A stretch of DNA of 64,000 nucleotides from NCBI RefSeq assembly GCF_030695125.1, contig NZ_JAUYTP010000029.1:434001-498000 (forward strand). The letters are read 5' to 3'. Origin of the DNA: Allobosea sp. GTDB lineage: Bacteria; Pseudomonadota; Alphaproteobacteria; Rhizobiales; Beijerinckiaceae. Each line of letters starts with the position of its first letter. Position 1 is the stretch's first letter. The translations under genes and the position numbers were made by a program. Under the pieces are notes generated by a model. It made no database searches. It saw only the letters and a list, made by a program, of their open reading frames with translations, and had not been told where the DNA came from. Of the stretch, positions 1-8,334 are shown piece after piece.

Positions 1-476
1 TCGAGATCGTCAGGCCGGGCACCGGCGATCCGATCGAGCCCGGCGAGGTCGGCGAGATCGTCGTCACCAATCTCGATCCGCACCATCCGCAGATCAGGCT
101 TGCCGTCGGGGATCTGACCGCGATCATGCCGGGCCTGAGCGCCTGCGGGCGGACCAACGCCCGGATCAAGGGCTGGCTCGGACGCGCCGACCAGACGGCC
201 AAGATCAAGGGCATGTTCGTGCGGCCCGAGCAGATCGCCGAGATCGCACGCCGCCACAGCGAGATCCACAAGCTGCGCCTGGTCGTCGGCCGCGCCGACG
301 AGGCCGACACGATGACGCTGAAGGCGGAAATCTACGCCGAGCCTCCGGGCCTCGTCGACGCGATGTCCTCGAGCCTGCAGCAGGTGACCAAGCTCCGGGG
401 CGTCGTCGAAATCCTGCCGCTGGGCGCCTTGCCCAATGACGGCAAGGTCATTGCCGATGAGCGGCCCGTAGGCTGA
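1..476 (+). CDS. Phenylacetate-CoA ligase-like AMP-forming ligase, C-terminal part (5' end outside window)
   Basis: The reading frame is open from the left edge of the window to a TGA, so only about the last 157 residues are present. They match the C-terminal domain of PaaK-type adenylate-forming ligases, which activate aryl or acyl acids to CoA thioesters. Visible landmarks are GEVGEIVVTNL, then VGDLTAI where the family has RTGD, then CGRT and LGRADQTAKIKGMFVRP, the region that carries the hinge and the catalytic Lys side of the domain. The substrate cannot be read from this part. It is convergent with ung, 33 bp away. Confidence 0.8.
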   Translation, partial: EIVRPGTGDPIEPGEVGEIVVTNLDPHHPQIRLAVGDLTAIMPGLSACGRTNARIKGWLGRADQTAKIKGMFVRPEQIAEIARRHSEIHKLRLVVGRADEADTMTLKAEIYAEPPGLVDAMSSSLQQVTKLRGVVEILPLGALPNDGKVIADERPVG

Positions 477-509
477 GACCTGCCGGGCAAAGGCGCTGGG
501 ACCGGCGCG

Positions 510-1208
510 CTACCAGTCGATGCCGCGCTCGCCTCTGGTCGCGAGCCATGCATTGGCCCGCGAAAACGGCCGCGACCCGAAGAACCCGCGCCGCGCCGAG
601 AGCGGCGAGGGATGGGCGCTGGCGATCACGAGATGGCGGACCTCGTCGATCAGCGTGCGCTTGGCCTGCGCGGGCTTGCCCCAGAGAATGAAGACGACAT
701 CGGACCGCTCGCGCGAGACGGCGGCGATGATCGCATCCGTCAGCGCGCCCCAGCCGAGCCGGAGATGCGAGCCCGCCTTGGAGGCGCCCTCGCGCACGGT
801 GAGCGCGGTGTTGAGCAAGAGCACGCCCTGTTGCGCCCAGCGGGTCAGGTCGCCATCGGCGGGCGGGGCCAGACCGAGGTCGTCACTGCGTTCGCGCTGG
901 ATGTTGACCAGCGAGCGCGGCAGGGGCGGCGGGCCGACATAGGAGAAGGCCAGCCCATTGGCATGGCCCGGGGTCGGATAGGGGTCCTGCCCGAGAATGA
1001 CGACGCGAACATCGTCCAGCGGCGTCAGGGCCAGCGCGGCGAAGATGCGCGCGGGCGCCGGCGCGACGACATGCCCGTCGCGGCGCTCGGCATCGATGGC
1101 GGCGCAGGCGCGCATCGCCGCCGCGCCCTCGGCGAAAACAGGCAGATCACGCCACCCCTTCGCCGCATCGCTCGCCAGAAAGGCCGCGAGCGCGGTGCGG
1201 CAGCTCAC
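510..1208 (-). CDS. ung: Uracil-DNA glycosylase, family 1
   Basis: Removes uracil from DNA at the first step of base excision repair. The 232-residue length fits family 1. The catalytic water-activating loop GQDPYP is at residues 73-78 (Asp75), the uracil-recognition Asn is in LLNTALTV at 131-138, and the DNA-intercalating loop begins with His199 in HPSPLSA. The ATG overlaps the stop codon of the upstream 5'-nucleotidase gene by 4 bp, so the two are probably co-transcribed and translationally coupled. Nothing in the active site looks damaged. Confidence 0.97.
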   Translation of the reverse strand: MSCRTALAAFLASDAAKGWRDLPVFAEGAAAMRACAAIDAERRDGHVVAPAPARIFAALALTPLDDVRVVILGQDPYPTPGHANGLAFSYVGPPPLPRSLVNIQRERSDDLGLAPPADGDLTRWAQQGVLLLNTALTVREGASKAGSHLRLGWGALTDAIIAAVSRERSDVVFILWGKPAQAKRTLIDEVRHLVIASAHPSPLSARRGFFGSRPFSRANAWLATRGERGIDW

Positions 1209-2725
1209 TTCAGGACGATCCGGCCCTCGACCTTGGCATCGACCGTGCCGAGCTTGCGCAGATAAACCATCACCTCATTGGCCATCAGCTTGCCGTCGGT
1301 GAGGCCGATCAGCGTCTTGCCGCGCCCCAGCGCCGTGTAGCCGTCGCCGCCCTCCAGCATGAAGTTGTTCGAGGCGACGGTGTACTTGCCGGCCGGGTCG
1401 ATCGGCTGGCCATCGACCGTGATCGACAGCACGCGCGAGCCCTGGGGCTGCTTCAGATCCGCTTCGAATTTGAAGCCGGAGATGACCGGGAAGCGCCCGG
1501 CACCCTGGGGCGCGTCGCGCAGGCCGTTCTCGAGCGCGTCCTTGATGTCCTTGCCGGTGATCTCGACCATCACGGTCGCATTGCCGAAGGGCAGTTCGCT
1601 CAGCACGTCGCGACGGGTCAGCTTGTGGCCGGCCGGATACTGCTTGTTGGCGCGAATGCCGCCGGCATTGGTGATTGCAAGCTTGGCGCCGGTGGCGGCG
1701 CGGATCGCGTCGGCGATGAGGTTGCCGATCGCGGCTTCCTGCGTGCGGATGACGCCGGTGCGGGAATCGAGCGGGGCGGCGAGCACGGCAACGTCGATGT
1801 CGAGCTCCTTGGAGAGCTCGGATTCGTAGCCCTTCACCAGCGCGGCGACCTCGGGGTCGGGCGTGGCGGACCGGGAGTCGTTGACTCGGAAGGTCGGCGT
1901 CCAGGAGACCTGACGCGCCGCGCCTTCGCCGCGCACGCTGACGGCGATGTCGATCGCGGTGACGTAATTGCCCTCCTCGTTGGACTCCACCATCACGACC
2001 TTGCCGTCATAGGCGATGGCGAGGTCGTGGTCGTGGCCGGTCAGCAGGATGTCGACGACGCGCGAGCGCACGATCTCATTGTCCATGGCGCGGTCGGCAT
2101 GGACGACGGCGACGAGGATGTCGGCGCCCTGGCTCTTCAGCACCTTGGCTTCGCGGCGCAGCGCCTCCATGGTCGAGGAGAACTTCAGGTCGCCGGGATT
2201 GGAGATCTGCGGCGTGGGATCGAAGGTCGTGCCGATGACGCCGACCTTGAAGCCGCCGAGCTCGAAGATCTGCGAATCCTTGTGTCCCGGCAGCGGCTGG
2301 CCAGCAGCGTCGCGCAGATTGGCGGCGAAGGTCGGGTAGGTCTGGGCAGCGGTAAGCTTGAGATAGTTCTCCTTGCCGAAGTCGAACTCGTGATTGCCGG
2401 GCACGAAGACGTCGAGCCCCATCTTGTTCTGCATCGCGACGATGTGGGCGCCCTGGTCGAAGCCGGACATCAGCGAGGGCGAATAGCAGTCGCCGGCGTG
2501 GCAGAAGAGCAGCGGCACGCCCTTGGCGCGCTCGGCCCGGGCGATGCCCGCGGCCCGCGCGAAGCCGCCACGGCCCTTGTCGTCGCTCATCTTGTAGATG
2601 TCGTTGACCAGCAGCAGCGTGAAGGCGGGAGCGGGCTGCTGCGCGATCGCCGCCGGGGCGGTGGCGGCGAGCGCGGCCGGCGCGGCGATGACGCCGAGAG
2701 CGTTGCGGCGGGTCAGCTTGGTCAT
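1205..2725 (-). CDS. Bifunctional metallophosphatase/5'-nucleotidase, exported
   Basis: UshA-like enzyme of 506 residues with an N-terminal calcineurin-type metallophosphatase domain and a C-terminal 5'-nucleotidase domain; likely hydrolyses nucleotides or related phosphate esters in the periplasm. The start chosen gives TRRNALGVIAA, a twin-arginine-like signal ending near AIAQQ; an in-frame ATG 28 codons upstream would bury this signal. Metal motifs seen are HAGD (76-79), GNHEFD (110-115) and TGHDHDL. The first motif reads NDIY where E. coli UshA has ND-x-H, so one metal ligand is replaced by Tyr44. The gene overlaps ung by 4 bp and is divergent from hemH. Confidence 0.9.
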   Translation of the reverse strand: MTKLTRRNALGVIAAPAALAATAPAAIAQQPAPAFTLLLVNDIYKMSDDKGRGGFARAAGIARAERAKGVPLLFCHAGDCYSPSLMSGFDQGAHIVAMQNKMGLDVFVPGNHEFDFGKENYLKLTAAQTYPTFAANLRDAAGQPLPGHKDSQIFELGGFKVGVIGTTFDPTPQISNPGDLKFSSTMEALRREAKVLKSQGADILVAVVHADRAMDNEIVRSRVVDILLTGHDHDLAIAYDGKVVMVESNEEGNYVTAIDIAVSVRGEGAARQVSWTPTFRVNDSRSATPDPEVAALVKGYESELSKELDIDVAVLAAPLDSRTGVIRTQEAAIGNLIADAIRAATGAKLAITNAGGIRANKQYPAGHKLTRRDVLSELPFGNATVMVEITGKDIKDALENGLRDAPQGAGRFPVISGFKFEADLKQPQGSRVLSITVDGQPIDPAGKYTVASNNFMLEGGDGYTALGRGKTLIGLTDGKLMANEVMVYLRKLGTVDAKVEGRIVLK

Positions 2726-2955
2726 GGGGTGGTGCCTCTGCTTGAGAACGGCTCCAGAGTAGCAAAGCTCGCGCCAGTCTGACCAGCAGGACCCGACACT
2801 TTTCGGCATCCCCGCACTTTGCCGCGCCGTCCTCGGCTCTCCAGTGTCGCACCCCTTTGCCGAGACTGGACGAAACCGCTAACTCGTCTAAATCACGCCT
2901 GCGGCCCGTGGTCCCTTGCCAGATGGGATGACGCGCTGCAGGCCTATGGTTTGCC

Positions 2956-3000
2956 CATCGGCCATCCCCGGAAACCGCGCTCGCGTTTCCGGGGCCGATG
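2956..3000. repeat. Long imperfect inverted repeat upstream of hemH
   Basis: Two arms, CATCGG plus CCCCGGAAAC on the left (2956-2961 and 2966-2975) and GTTTCCGGGG plus CCGATG on the right (2985-3000), are perfectly complementary apart from a 4-nt bulge (CCAT) on the left. The hairpin ends 17 bases before the hemH start codon and would lie in its mRNA leader if transcription begins upstream. There is no T-run on either side, so it does not look like a terminator. Function unknown. Confidence 0.6.
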
Positions 3001-3017
3001 CCTGAAGGACATCTGCG

Positions 3018-4082
3018 ATGACAGTCGAGACCAAGCCGGCCCCCGTGCAGCACGCCAGCGTGCTCCCGCCCGACCATCCGCCGGTCAAGACCGGGCGCAT
3101 CGGCGTGCTGATGATGAATCTCGGCACGCCCGAGGGCACGACCTACTGGCCGATGCGGGCCTATCTCAAGGAATTCCTCTCCGACCGCCGGGTGATCGAG
3201 ACCTCGCGCTGGCTGTGGTGGCCGCTGCTCAACCTCGTGATCCTGACAACCCGCCCCAGCCGCAAGGGCAAGGACTACGCCTCCGTCTGGAACAACGAGC
3301 GCGACGAGGGGCCGCTGAAGACGATCACCCGCTCGCAGACCGAGCAGGTCGCGGCGCGCCTGGCGCCCGACCATGGCGAGCGCATCGTCTTCGACTGGGC
3401 GATGCGCTACGGCCTGCCGGATGTGAAGAGCCGCCTCGAGGCCCTGCTCGCCCAGGGCTGCGACCGCATCCTGATGGTGCCGCTCTACCCGCAATATGCG
3501 GCGCCGACCTCGGCCACCGCCTGCGACCAGGCCTTCCGCGCGCTGATGACGATGCGCTGGCAGCCCGCCGTGCGGGTGGCGCCGCCCTATCACGACGATC
3601 CGGCCTATATCAAAGCGCTGGCGGATTCGATGCGCGCCTCGCTGGCCAAGCTCGATTTCGACCCGGAGGTGATCCTGTGCTCCTTCCACGGGATGCCGAA
3701 GGACTACCTGCTCAAGGGCGATCCCTATCATTGCCACTGCGCCAAGACCTGGCGGCTGCTGCGCGAGGAACTCGGATACAGCCGCGAGCGCTTCCGCTTG
3801 ACCTTCCAGTCGCGTTTCGGGCCCGACGAGTGGCTGAAGCCCTATACCGACGAGACGGTGAAGTCGCTGGCCTCGTCTGGCGTCAAGTCGATGGCGATCG
3901 TGGCGCCGGGCTTCTCGGCGGATTGTCTGGAGACGCTGGAAGAGCTCGATGTCGAGAACCGCGAAATCTTCATGCACAATGGCGGCAAGCAGTTCGCCTA
4001 TCTGCCCTGCCTGAACGACTCTCCCGAAGGTGTCGATGCGATCGAGGCCGTGGTGCGCCGCGAGTTGCAGGGCTGGGTCTGA
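3018..4082 (+). CDS. hemH: Ferrochelatase
   Basis: Last step of protoheme synthesis: inserts ferrous iron into protoporphyrin IX at the inner face of the cytoplasmic membrane. The 354-residue protein has the family's N-terminal GVLMMNLGTPEG, the LYPQYAAPTSA segment and the catalytic His in SFHGMP (His224), followed by GDPYHCHC. The C-terminal PGFSADCLETLEEL segment carries the conserved acidic residues. The start ATG follows AAGGACATCTGCG, an acceptable ribosome-binding site. The last 85 bases overlap the antisense 3' end of the convergent hydrolase gene. Confidence 0.97.
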   Translation: MTVETKPAPVQHASVLPPDHPPVKTGRIGVLMMNLGTPEGTTYWPMRAYLKEFLSDRRVIETSRWLWWPLLNLVILTTRPSRKGKDYASVWNNERDEGPLKTITRSQTEQVAARLAPDHGERIVFDWAMRYGLPDVKSRLEALLAQGCDRILMVPLYPQYAAPTSATACDQAFRALMTMRWQPAVRVAPPYHDDPAYIKALADSMRASLAKLDFDPEVILCSFHGMPKDYLLKGDPYHCHCAKTWRLLREELGYSRERFRLTFQSRFGPDEWLKPYTDETVKSLASSGVKSMAIVAPGFSADCLETLEELDVENREIFMHNGGKQFAYLPCLNDSPEGVDAIEAVVRRELQGWV

Positions 4083-4990
4083 GCGGGCTGGGCATCAGCC
4101 CGCCCGGCCACGAAATCCGCCACGATCGCGGCGACCTGGCGCGATTGCAGGATACGGCGGTGCCCTAGCCCCTGCATCGCCTCGATCCTCACGAAAGGCC
4201 CGGCCTGGGCCAGCGCCTGCGCGTGAGAAAACGCCACCTCCTTGTCGTCGCGGCAATGCACGACCAGCGACGGCCTGCCAAACAGCGCAAGCTGATCCCG
4301 GCCCTCGAAGGCGGTGACCGGGACACCGGCGACATTGTGGATGCGCGCCTCCATCGCCGCCTGCCCCCGGCCACCCAGGCCGAACGCCGCGCCGAACCCC
4401 CGCGCCACCTGCGCCATCGACGATGGCGGTGCGATCATCGCCAGCCGGGCGGCGCTGACGCGCGGCTGGGCCGGCACCGTCCCGGCCAGCGCGGCAAGCG
4501 CGATCGACCCGCCAAACGAATGCGCCACGATCGCGTGGATCGGGGCGAAGGCGCGCGCCACGGCCGCAAGGCTCGCCACCCCGATCGGCAGATTGAGTTC
4601 GATCCCGGTGGATTCACCATGCGCGGGCAGATCGAAGGTCACGACCCTGAACCCGGCCCTCAGCAGCGGCTGGACGAAGGCGCTCATGAAGGCGGCCTCC
4701 CCGGTCCAGCCATGCAGCAGGATCACCGAGGCACGGGGCACGCCGGCCTCCGCCGCTCCCGGTTCGAAGACATGAGCCGATACGGAGCCGCACGGATACG
4801 GCACCGAGACCCGGGCCGCTCCTGCCAGGCGCGCCGAGGCGGGCTTGGTCGCCGGTCCGCGACCGGCTCGCGACTTGGGGCGCAGCGGTGTACAAAAGGC
4901 GCGGAAAGCCAGCCGGCCGGCGAGAGCCGGCGCGACCGCGCTCACGGCGCGGTTGAACGGCTTGAGCAGAGGGAGGAGCGACAAGACCAT
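3998..4990 (-). CDS. Alpha/beta-fold hydrolase
   Basis: A 330-residue serine hydrolase of unknown substrate. The oxyanion region is VILLHGWTG (residues 89-97), the nucleophile elbow is AHSFGGS with Ser158, a later RDD and GLGH supply candidate Asp and His of the triad. The N-terminus is hydrophobic (LSLLPLLK) but is not a convincing signal peptide. It is divergent from a marR gene with only 45 bp between start codons, and twin palindromes fill that gap, so it is very likely the target of that regulator. Its last 28 codons run antisense into hemH. Confidence 0.85.
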   Translation of the reverse strand: MVLSLLPLLKPFNRAVSAVAPALAGRLAFRAFCTPLRPKSRAGRGPATKPASARLAGAARVSVPYPCGSVSAHVFEPGAAEAGVPRASVILLHGWTGEAAFMSAFVQPLLRAGFRVVTFDLPAHGESTGIELNLPIGVASLAAVARAFAPIHAIVAHSFGGSIALAALAGTVPAQPRVSAARLAMIAPPSSMAQVARGFGAAFGLGGRGQAAMEARIHNVAGVPVTAFEGRDQLALFGRPSLVVHCRDDKEVAFSHAQALAQAGPFVRIEAMQGLGHRRILQSRQVAAIVADFVAGRADAQPAQTQPCNSRRTTASIASTPSGESFRQGR

Positions 4991-5007
4991 GGCGGCGACC
5001 CTATTTT

Positions 5008-5041
5008 GTTCAGCCCTGAACGAGTATGTTCATCCATGAAC
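5008..5041. promoter_or_regulatory. Twin palindromic operators between hydrolase and marR
   Basis: GTTCAGCCCTGAAC (5008-5021) and GTTCATCCATGAAC (5028-5041) share the same GTTCA-N4-TGAAC design. Their centres are 20 bp apart, close to two helical turns. The second one covers the marR start codon. This is the layout expected for two MarR dimers bound to the same face of the DNA, repressing both divergent genes. Confidence 0.8.
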
Positions 5042-5512
5042 AAAAAGCAAGAGCGCGCGGCGGGCGAAGCTCCCCCTCTGCGGCCCTGGGACCTGCCGCG
5101 CTTTCGCAACTGGCTCGCGGTCGCGCGCGTCCATCAGCTCTGGAAGAAGGTCTTCGGCGAGGCGATCGCGCCCTTGGGGATCCAGGTCGCGCATTACGAC
5201 GTTCTCGCCAACATCGCTCATGTCCCGGGACTGACGCAGCAGGCCCTGGCCGAGAAGCTGCTCGTCGGCCGCAGTGCGATGAGCATGCTGCTGCCCGAGC
5301 TCGAACGCCGCGGCCTGATCGAACGCCGCCCGGACGAGACGGACCGTCGCGTCCGGCGGCTCTGGCTGACCCCGCAGGGAACGAAACTGACCGACGAGGC
5401 CATGGCGATCCATGTCGCCCGGCTCGAGGCGATGATGGAGGTCCTCAGCGATACCGAATGCGACGCCGTCGGCGAGATGATGCGCCGCATCGCAACGGCG
5501 CTGGCGCGATAG
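5036..5512 (+). CDS. MarR family transcriptional regulator
   Basis: A 158-residue winged-helix regulator. The recognition-helix region reads LTQQALAEKLLVGRSAMSMLLPELERRGLIERR and is followed by the wing sequence DETDRRVRRLWLT, the typical MarR DRR pattern. N- and C-terminal helices (VHQLWKKVFGEAIAPLG and LSDTECDAVGEMMRRI) would form the dimer interface. The start codon lies inside the second of two palindromes, so autoregulation is likely. The likely co-regulated gene is the divergent alpha/beta hydrolase; the inducer is unknown. Confidence 0.92.
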   Translation: MNKKQERAAGEAPPLRPWDLPRFRNWLAVARVHQLWKKVFGEAIAPLGIQVAHYDVLANIAHVPGLTQQALAEKLLVGRSAMSMLLPELERRGLIERRPDETDRRVRRLWLTPQGTKLTDEAMAIHVARLEAMMEVLSDTECDAVGEMMRRIATALAR

Positions 5513-5558
5513 GTCGCGGCCGAGCGGCCATTTCTGATGTCGGGCGGATGGCCAGAGG

Positions 5559-6485
5559 TTACTTCGCGGGAGCGAAGATGCCGATGCTGCTCGCGGTGAT
5601 GTCAAAGGAGAGCGTGCCGACCACCGTCGGGTTGCACCAGTTCGAGGTGAAGCCGCCGCCCGCATTGCCGCGACTGATGCCGCGGGGATCGGAGGTCAGC
5701 GTGAAACATTCGGTCTTCGACAGGTTGGTGTCGTGATAGCGGACGTCCGCCGTCAGGTTCTTGTAGGTATAGGACACCCCGACATTCCAATAATTGTAGT
5801 CGGGCAGGCGGATCGGCACCGGGAAGGCGATATTGGTGTTGGTCGTGCCGAGCCAGTAGCGCCCGAACTCGCCTGACACCGACAAACCTTCGATGAAGGG
5901 CAGGTTGTATTTGGCGGTGGCCGACGCGTAGGTACCGGCCGCGCCAGTTCCCAGCCAGTCCCAGGCGTGGAAGACGTTGGCGCCGACGACGACCTTGTCG
6001 TCCCAGTTATAGGAAACCTTGCCGACGACTTCGGTGAAGTCCGTATTGCGCGGGGTCCAGATCACCCCAAGCGAATCGATGAAACGCTTCTCCCCGGGAT
6101 AATAGTACTGGATCACGCCGAAATCGAAGCTGACGGGGCCGAATTTCGGCCGGATACCCGCCGTGAAATCCACCTCGGCCGGGGGATTGGTGGCGAGATC
6201 GACATTCGATCCCCAGACGCCGATATAGAACAGGTTGTCATAGAACTGCAGTTCGACACCGCCCTGGATCGCCGGCTTGCGGTCGGTCTGCGAAATACCG
6301 CGGAAATTGTAGTCGGTCACGCCCTTGATGCTGATCGCAGCATCGATCCAGGTGATGCTCGGCGGGATCGGCGCGGCCGGCGCAGCCTTGCGGCTGGGGA
6401 GATCGGAGGCCTGGGCCGCCCCGGCGAAAGCCGCCAGCGACAGGGTCAGGCCAGTGAGGGAAGACCGGACGAAATCGAAAGCCAT
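5559..6485 (-). CDS. TorF-family putative porin (outer-membrane beta-barrel)
   Basis: A 308-residue predicted outer-membrane protein. The N-terminus is a signal peptide ending near AAQASD. The family hallmark DYNFRGISQTDRKPA follows at about residues 58-72, then alternating aromatic strands such as YIGVWGSNVD and VSFDFGVIQYYYPG. The family is annotated as a porin by structure prediction; the solute is unknown. It is flanked downstream by the marR gene (convergent). A strong terminator about 120 bp upstream of its start separates it from the L,D-transpeptidase gene, so it has its own promoter. Confidence 0.85.
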   Translation of the reverse strand: MAFDFVRSSLTGLTLSLAAFAGAAQASDLPSRKAAPAAPIPPSITWIDAAISIKGVTDYNFRGISQTDRKPAIQGGVELQFYDNLFYIGVWGSNVDLATNPPAEVDFTAGIRPKFGPVSFDFGVIQYYYPGEKRFIDSLGVIWTPRNTDFTEVVGKVSYNWDDKVVVGANVFHAWDWLGTGAAGTYASATAKYNLPFIEGLSVSGEFGRYWLGTTNTNIAFPVPIRLPDYNYWNVGVSYTYKNLTADVRYHDTNLSKTECFTLTSDPRGISRGNAGGGFTSNWCNPTVVGTLSFDITASSIGIFAPAK

Positions 6486-6602
6486 GATCTGCTCCGTGCG
6501 AAGGCAGGCGCGAACGCTCGCGCATTTCCGCCATCAAGAAGGCGGCCGTTCGCCACATTCGGCAAGACGAGCTTTTTGGCAGCCTGTCGCGATTTTAAGC
6601 AA

Positions 6603-6625
6603 AAGGCCCCGCAAAGCGGGGCCTT
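6603..6625 (-). terminator. Rho-independent terminator after the L,D-transpeptidase gene
   Basis: A perfect 10-bp stem, AAGGCCCCGC / GCGGGGCCTT, with a 3-base loop. On the minus strand it is followed by TTTTGCTT, giving a classic intrinsic terminator about 80 bp after the stop codon of the L,D-transpeptidase. Confidence 0.88.
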
Positions 6626-6706
6626 GATGCCTCAGACAAAGGCTGAGCCGACGAAACAGGACGAAGTTGTATTTTCGTCACAACCACCGGTAGGGGCGCA
6701 TCGCTC

Positions 6707-8134
6707 TCAGCGCGTGGTCGGTTGGCTGGCGAAGGCGGCCGCCGGAAGATCCAGCTGCGTCGTGCGCAGCTTGTCGGAACGGCGAGGCGGCAGAGGCGCC
6801 AGCACATTGGTCGGCGTCGTCGGCACGACCGAGGCGACGGGCGCCGAGCCGGGCGCTTCGGCCGGCTTGCTGCCGCCCAAGAGCGGCACGAACCCCAGGG
6901 CGCGCCGGTAGAACGGCTCGCTCTCGGCCGAAGCCGTTCCAAACGATCCGGTCGTCACGGGAGCCGGCGTGGCGGCACCCGGCAGCACCTTGGCGAGTTG
7001 CGTCGCGGCCGGCTGGGTATCGGCCCGCGCAGGCTCGGGCTTGACCGCATCGGGCTTGGCCGCTTCGACCTTGGCGGCCGGGGGCTCGGCTGCGGCCGAG
7101 ACGGCGGCCAGCACGGCCTCGTTATCGGCCGATTCAGCCCGGATCGTGGCCTTGGCCTTGCCCCTGTCGTCGAGGACGACGACACGCGGGCCGCTGGTCA
7201 GCGCGTCGGGCCGGCTGATGCCGACATCGCGCGAGGCCCAGGAGACCGAGCGGTTGAGCGTATCGGACCCGTTGGCGACGAGCGTGCGCTTGAAGGAATT
7301 GTGCTGATCGCCATCGTCATAGATCAGCTTGATCGCGGGCGTGCCCTTGGCGACGAGCGCGGCGACCTGGACCTCGTCCTGCTGGCGCTTCTGCTGCAAG
7401 GCCTGCGCGACCGACGGATCGCTGGTGTTGCCGTTGAAGACGTAGCGCCCGCCGGAGACGCCGACCTGCGGCTCGTCGCGCGTGACCTCGAAATAATCGG
7501 TGCCTTCCTTCAGGTTCTTCCAGAAGGCGATGTTGGTGTCGAGCCGGTGCTTGGCGAGGTTTTCCGGCGTCATCCGGAACGGCAGCGCCTGCATCTGCAC
7601 CGCCTTCTGGCCGGCGTTGTGCGCCTCGCGCACCAGCGCATAGATCTCGCCGATTTGGTCGTCGGTCATCGAATAGCAGCCTGCCGAGGAGCAGGCGCCA
7701 TGCACCATCAGATGCGACCCGGTGCGGCCATGCGAGCGGTCGAAGGCGTTGGGGTAGCCCATGTTGAACGAGACATAGAACGCCGAGTTCGGGTTCATCT
7801 GTGCCGGGCTGATCGCATAGAAGCCCTCGGGCGCCATCCGGTCGCCCTCGCGGATCTTGGGGCCGAGCTGACCCGACCAGCGGCACATCGGGAACGTCTT
7901 CAGCAGCGCGTACTGGCCGTTGGGCTTGCGCTTCCAGATCTCGAGCTCCGATTCCTTCTTGTAGGAGCGGATCAGGATCGGCTGGTCCTTGCTCATGCCC
8001 TTCTCGGACATGAGCGCGTAGGTCGCAGACGGAATCGGGATGTGGTGGCGGGCCGAGCCGCGATAACGGTCGTCTTCGCAGGCCGCCACGGTCAACGCCA
8101 CGACAGCTACCAGCGCGAGGTGCTTGAATGCCAC
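6707..8134 (-). CDS. Murein L,D-transpeptidase (YafK-like) lipoprotein
   Basis: A 475-residue cell-envelope protein. The signal peptide ends in a lipobox (TVAAC, Cys19), predicting a lipoprotein. The YkuD catalytic site is HLMVHGACSSAGCYSMTD with His145 and Cys153, placing it in the YafK group of transpeptidases or hydrolases that act on peptidoglycan L,D-bonds. The catalytic domain ends near residue 240. A long Ala/Pro/Lys-rich low-complexity tail of more than 150 residues follows and is not part of the enzyme family. A terminator lies just downstream. Confidence 0.9.
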   Translation of the reverse strand: MAFKHLALVAVVALTVAACEDDRYRGSARHHIPIPSATYALMSEKGMSKDQPILIRSYKKESELEIWKRKPNGQYALLKTFPMCRWSGQLGPKIREGDRMAPEGFYAISPAQMNPNSAFYVSFNMGYPNAFDRSHGRTGSHLMVHGACSSAGCYSMTDDQIGEIYALVREAHNAGQKAVQMQALPFRMTPENLAKHRLDTNIAFWKNLKEGTDYFEVTRDEPQVGVSGGRYVFNGNTSDPSVAQALQQKRQQDEVQVAALVAKGTPAIKLIYDDGDQHNSFKRTLVANGSDTLNRSVSWASRDVGISRPDALTSGPRVVVLDDRGKAKATIRAESADNEAVLAAVSAAAEPPAAKVEAAKPDAVKPEPARADTQPAATQLAKVLPGAATPAPVTTGSFGTASAESEPFYRRALGFVPLLGGSKPAEAPGSAPVASVVPTTPTNVLAPLPPRRSDKLRTTQLDLPAAAFASQPTTR

Positions 8135-8292
8135 GTCGTCAATCCCATCGAACGGCCGGCCAGAGGCACGACACTTGACTTCGCAAGACGGCCAAATTGT
8201 GCCCGCCGCCCCGTTGTAGATACGTTAGCCTTGAGGCTTCCTTACCACAGCCCCCCCGATCAAGGCCACATGGTCAAAGCCTGGTTAAATGC

Positions 8293-8308
8293 CCCGGTCT
8301 TCGCCGGG
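8293..8308 (-). terminator. Weak hairpin after accA
   Basis: CCCGG-TCTTCG-CCGGG forms a short stem with a stable six-base loop about 30 bp past the accA stop codon. On the minus strand it is followed by GCATTTAACC, which is a poor T-run, so termination here is only a possibility. Confidence 0.3.
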
Positions 8309-8334
8309 CGGCGGCAGGCCTCCGCTCCGAAGGC

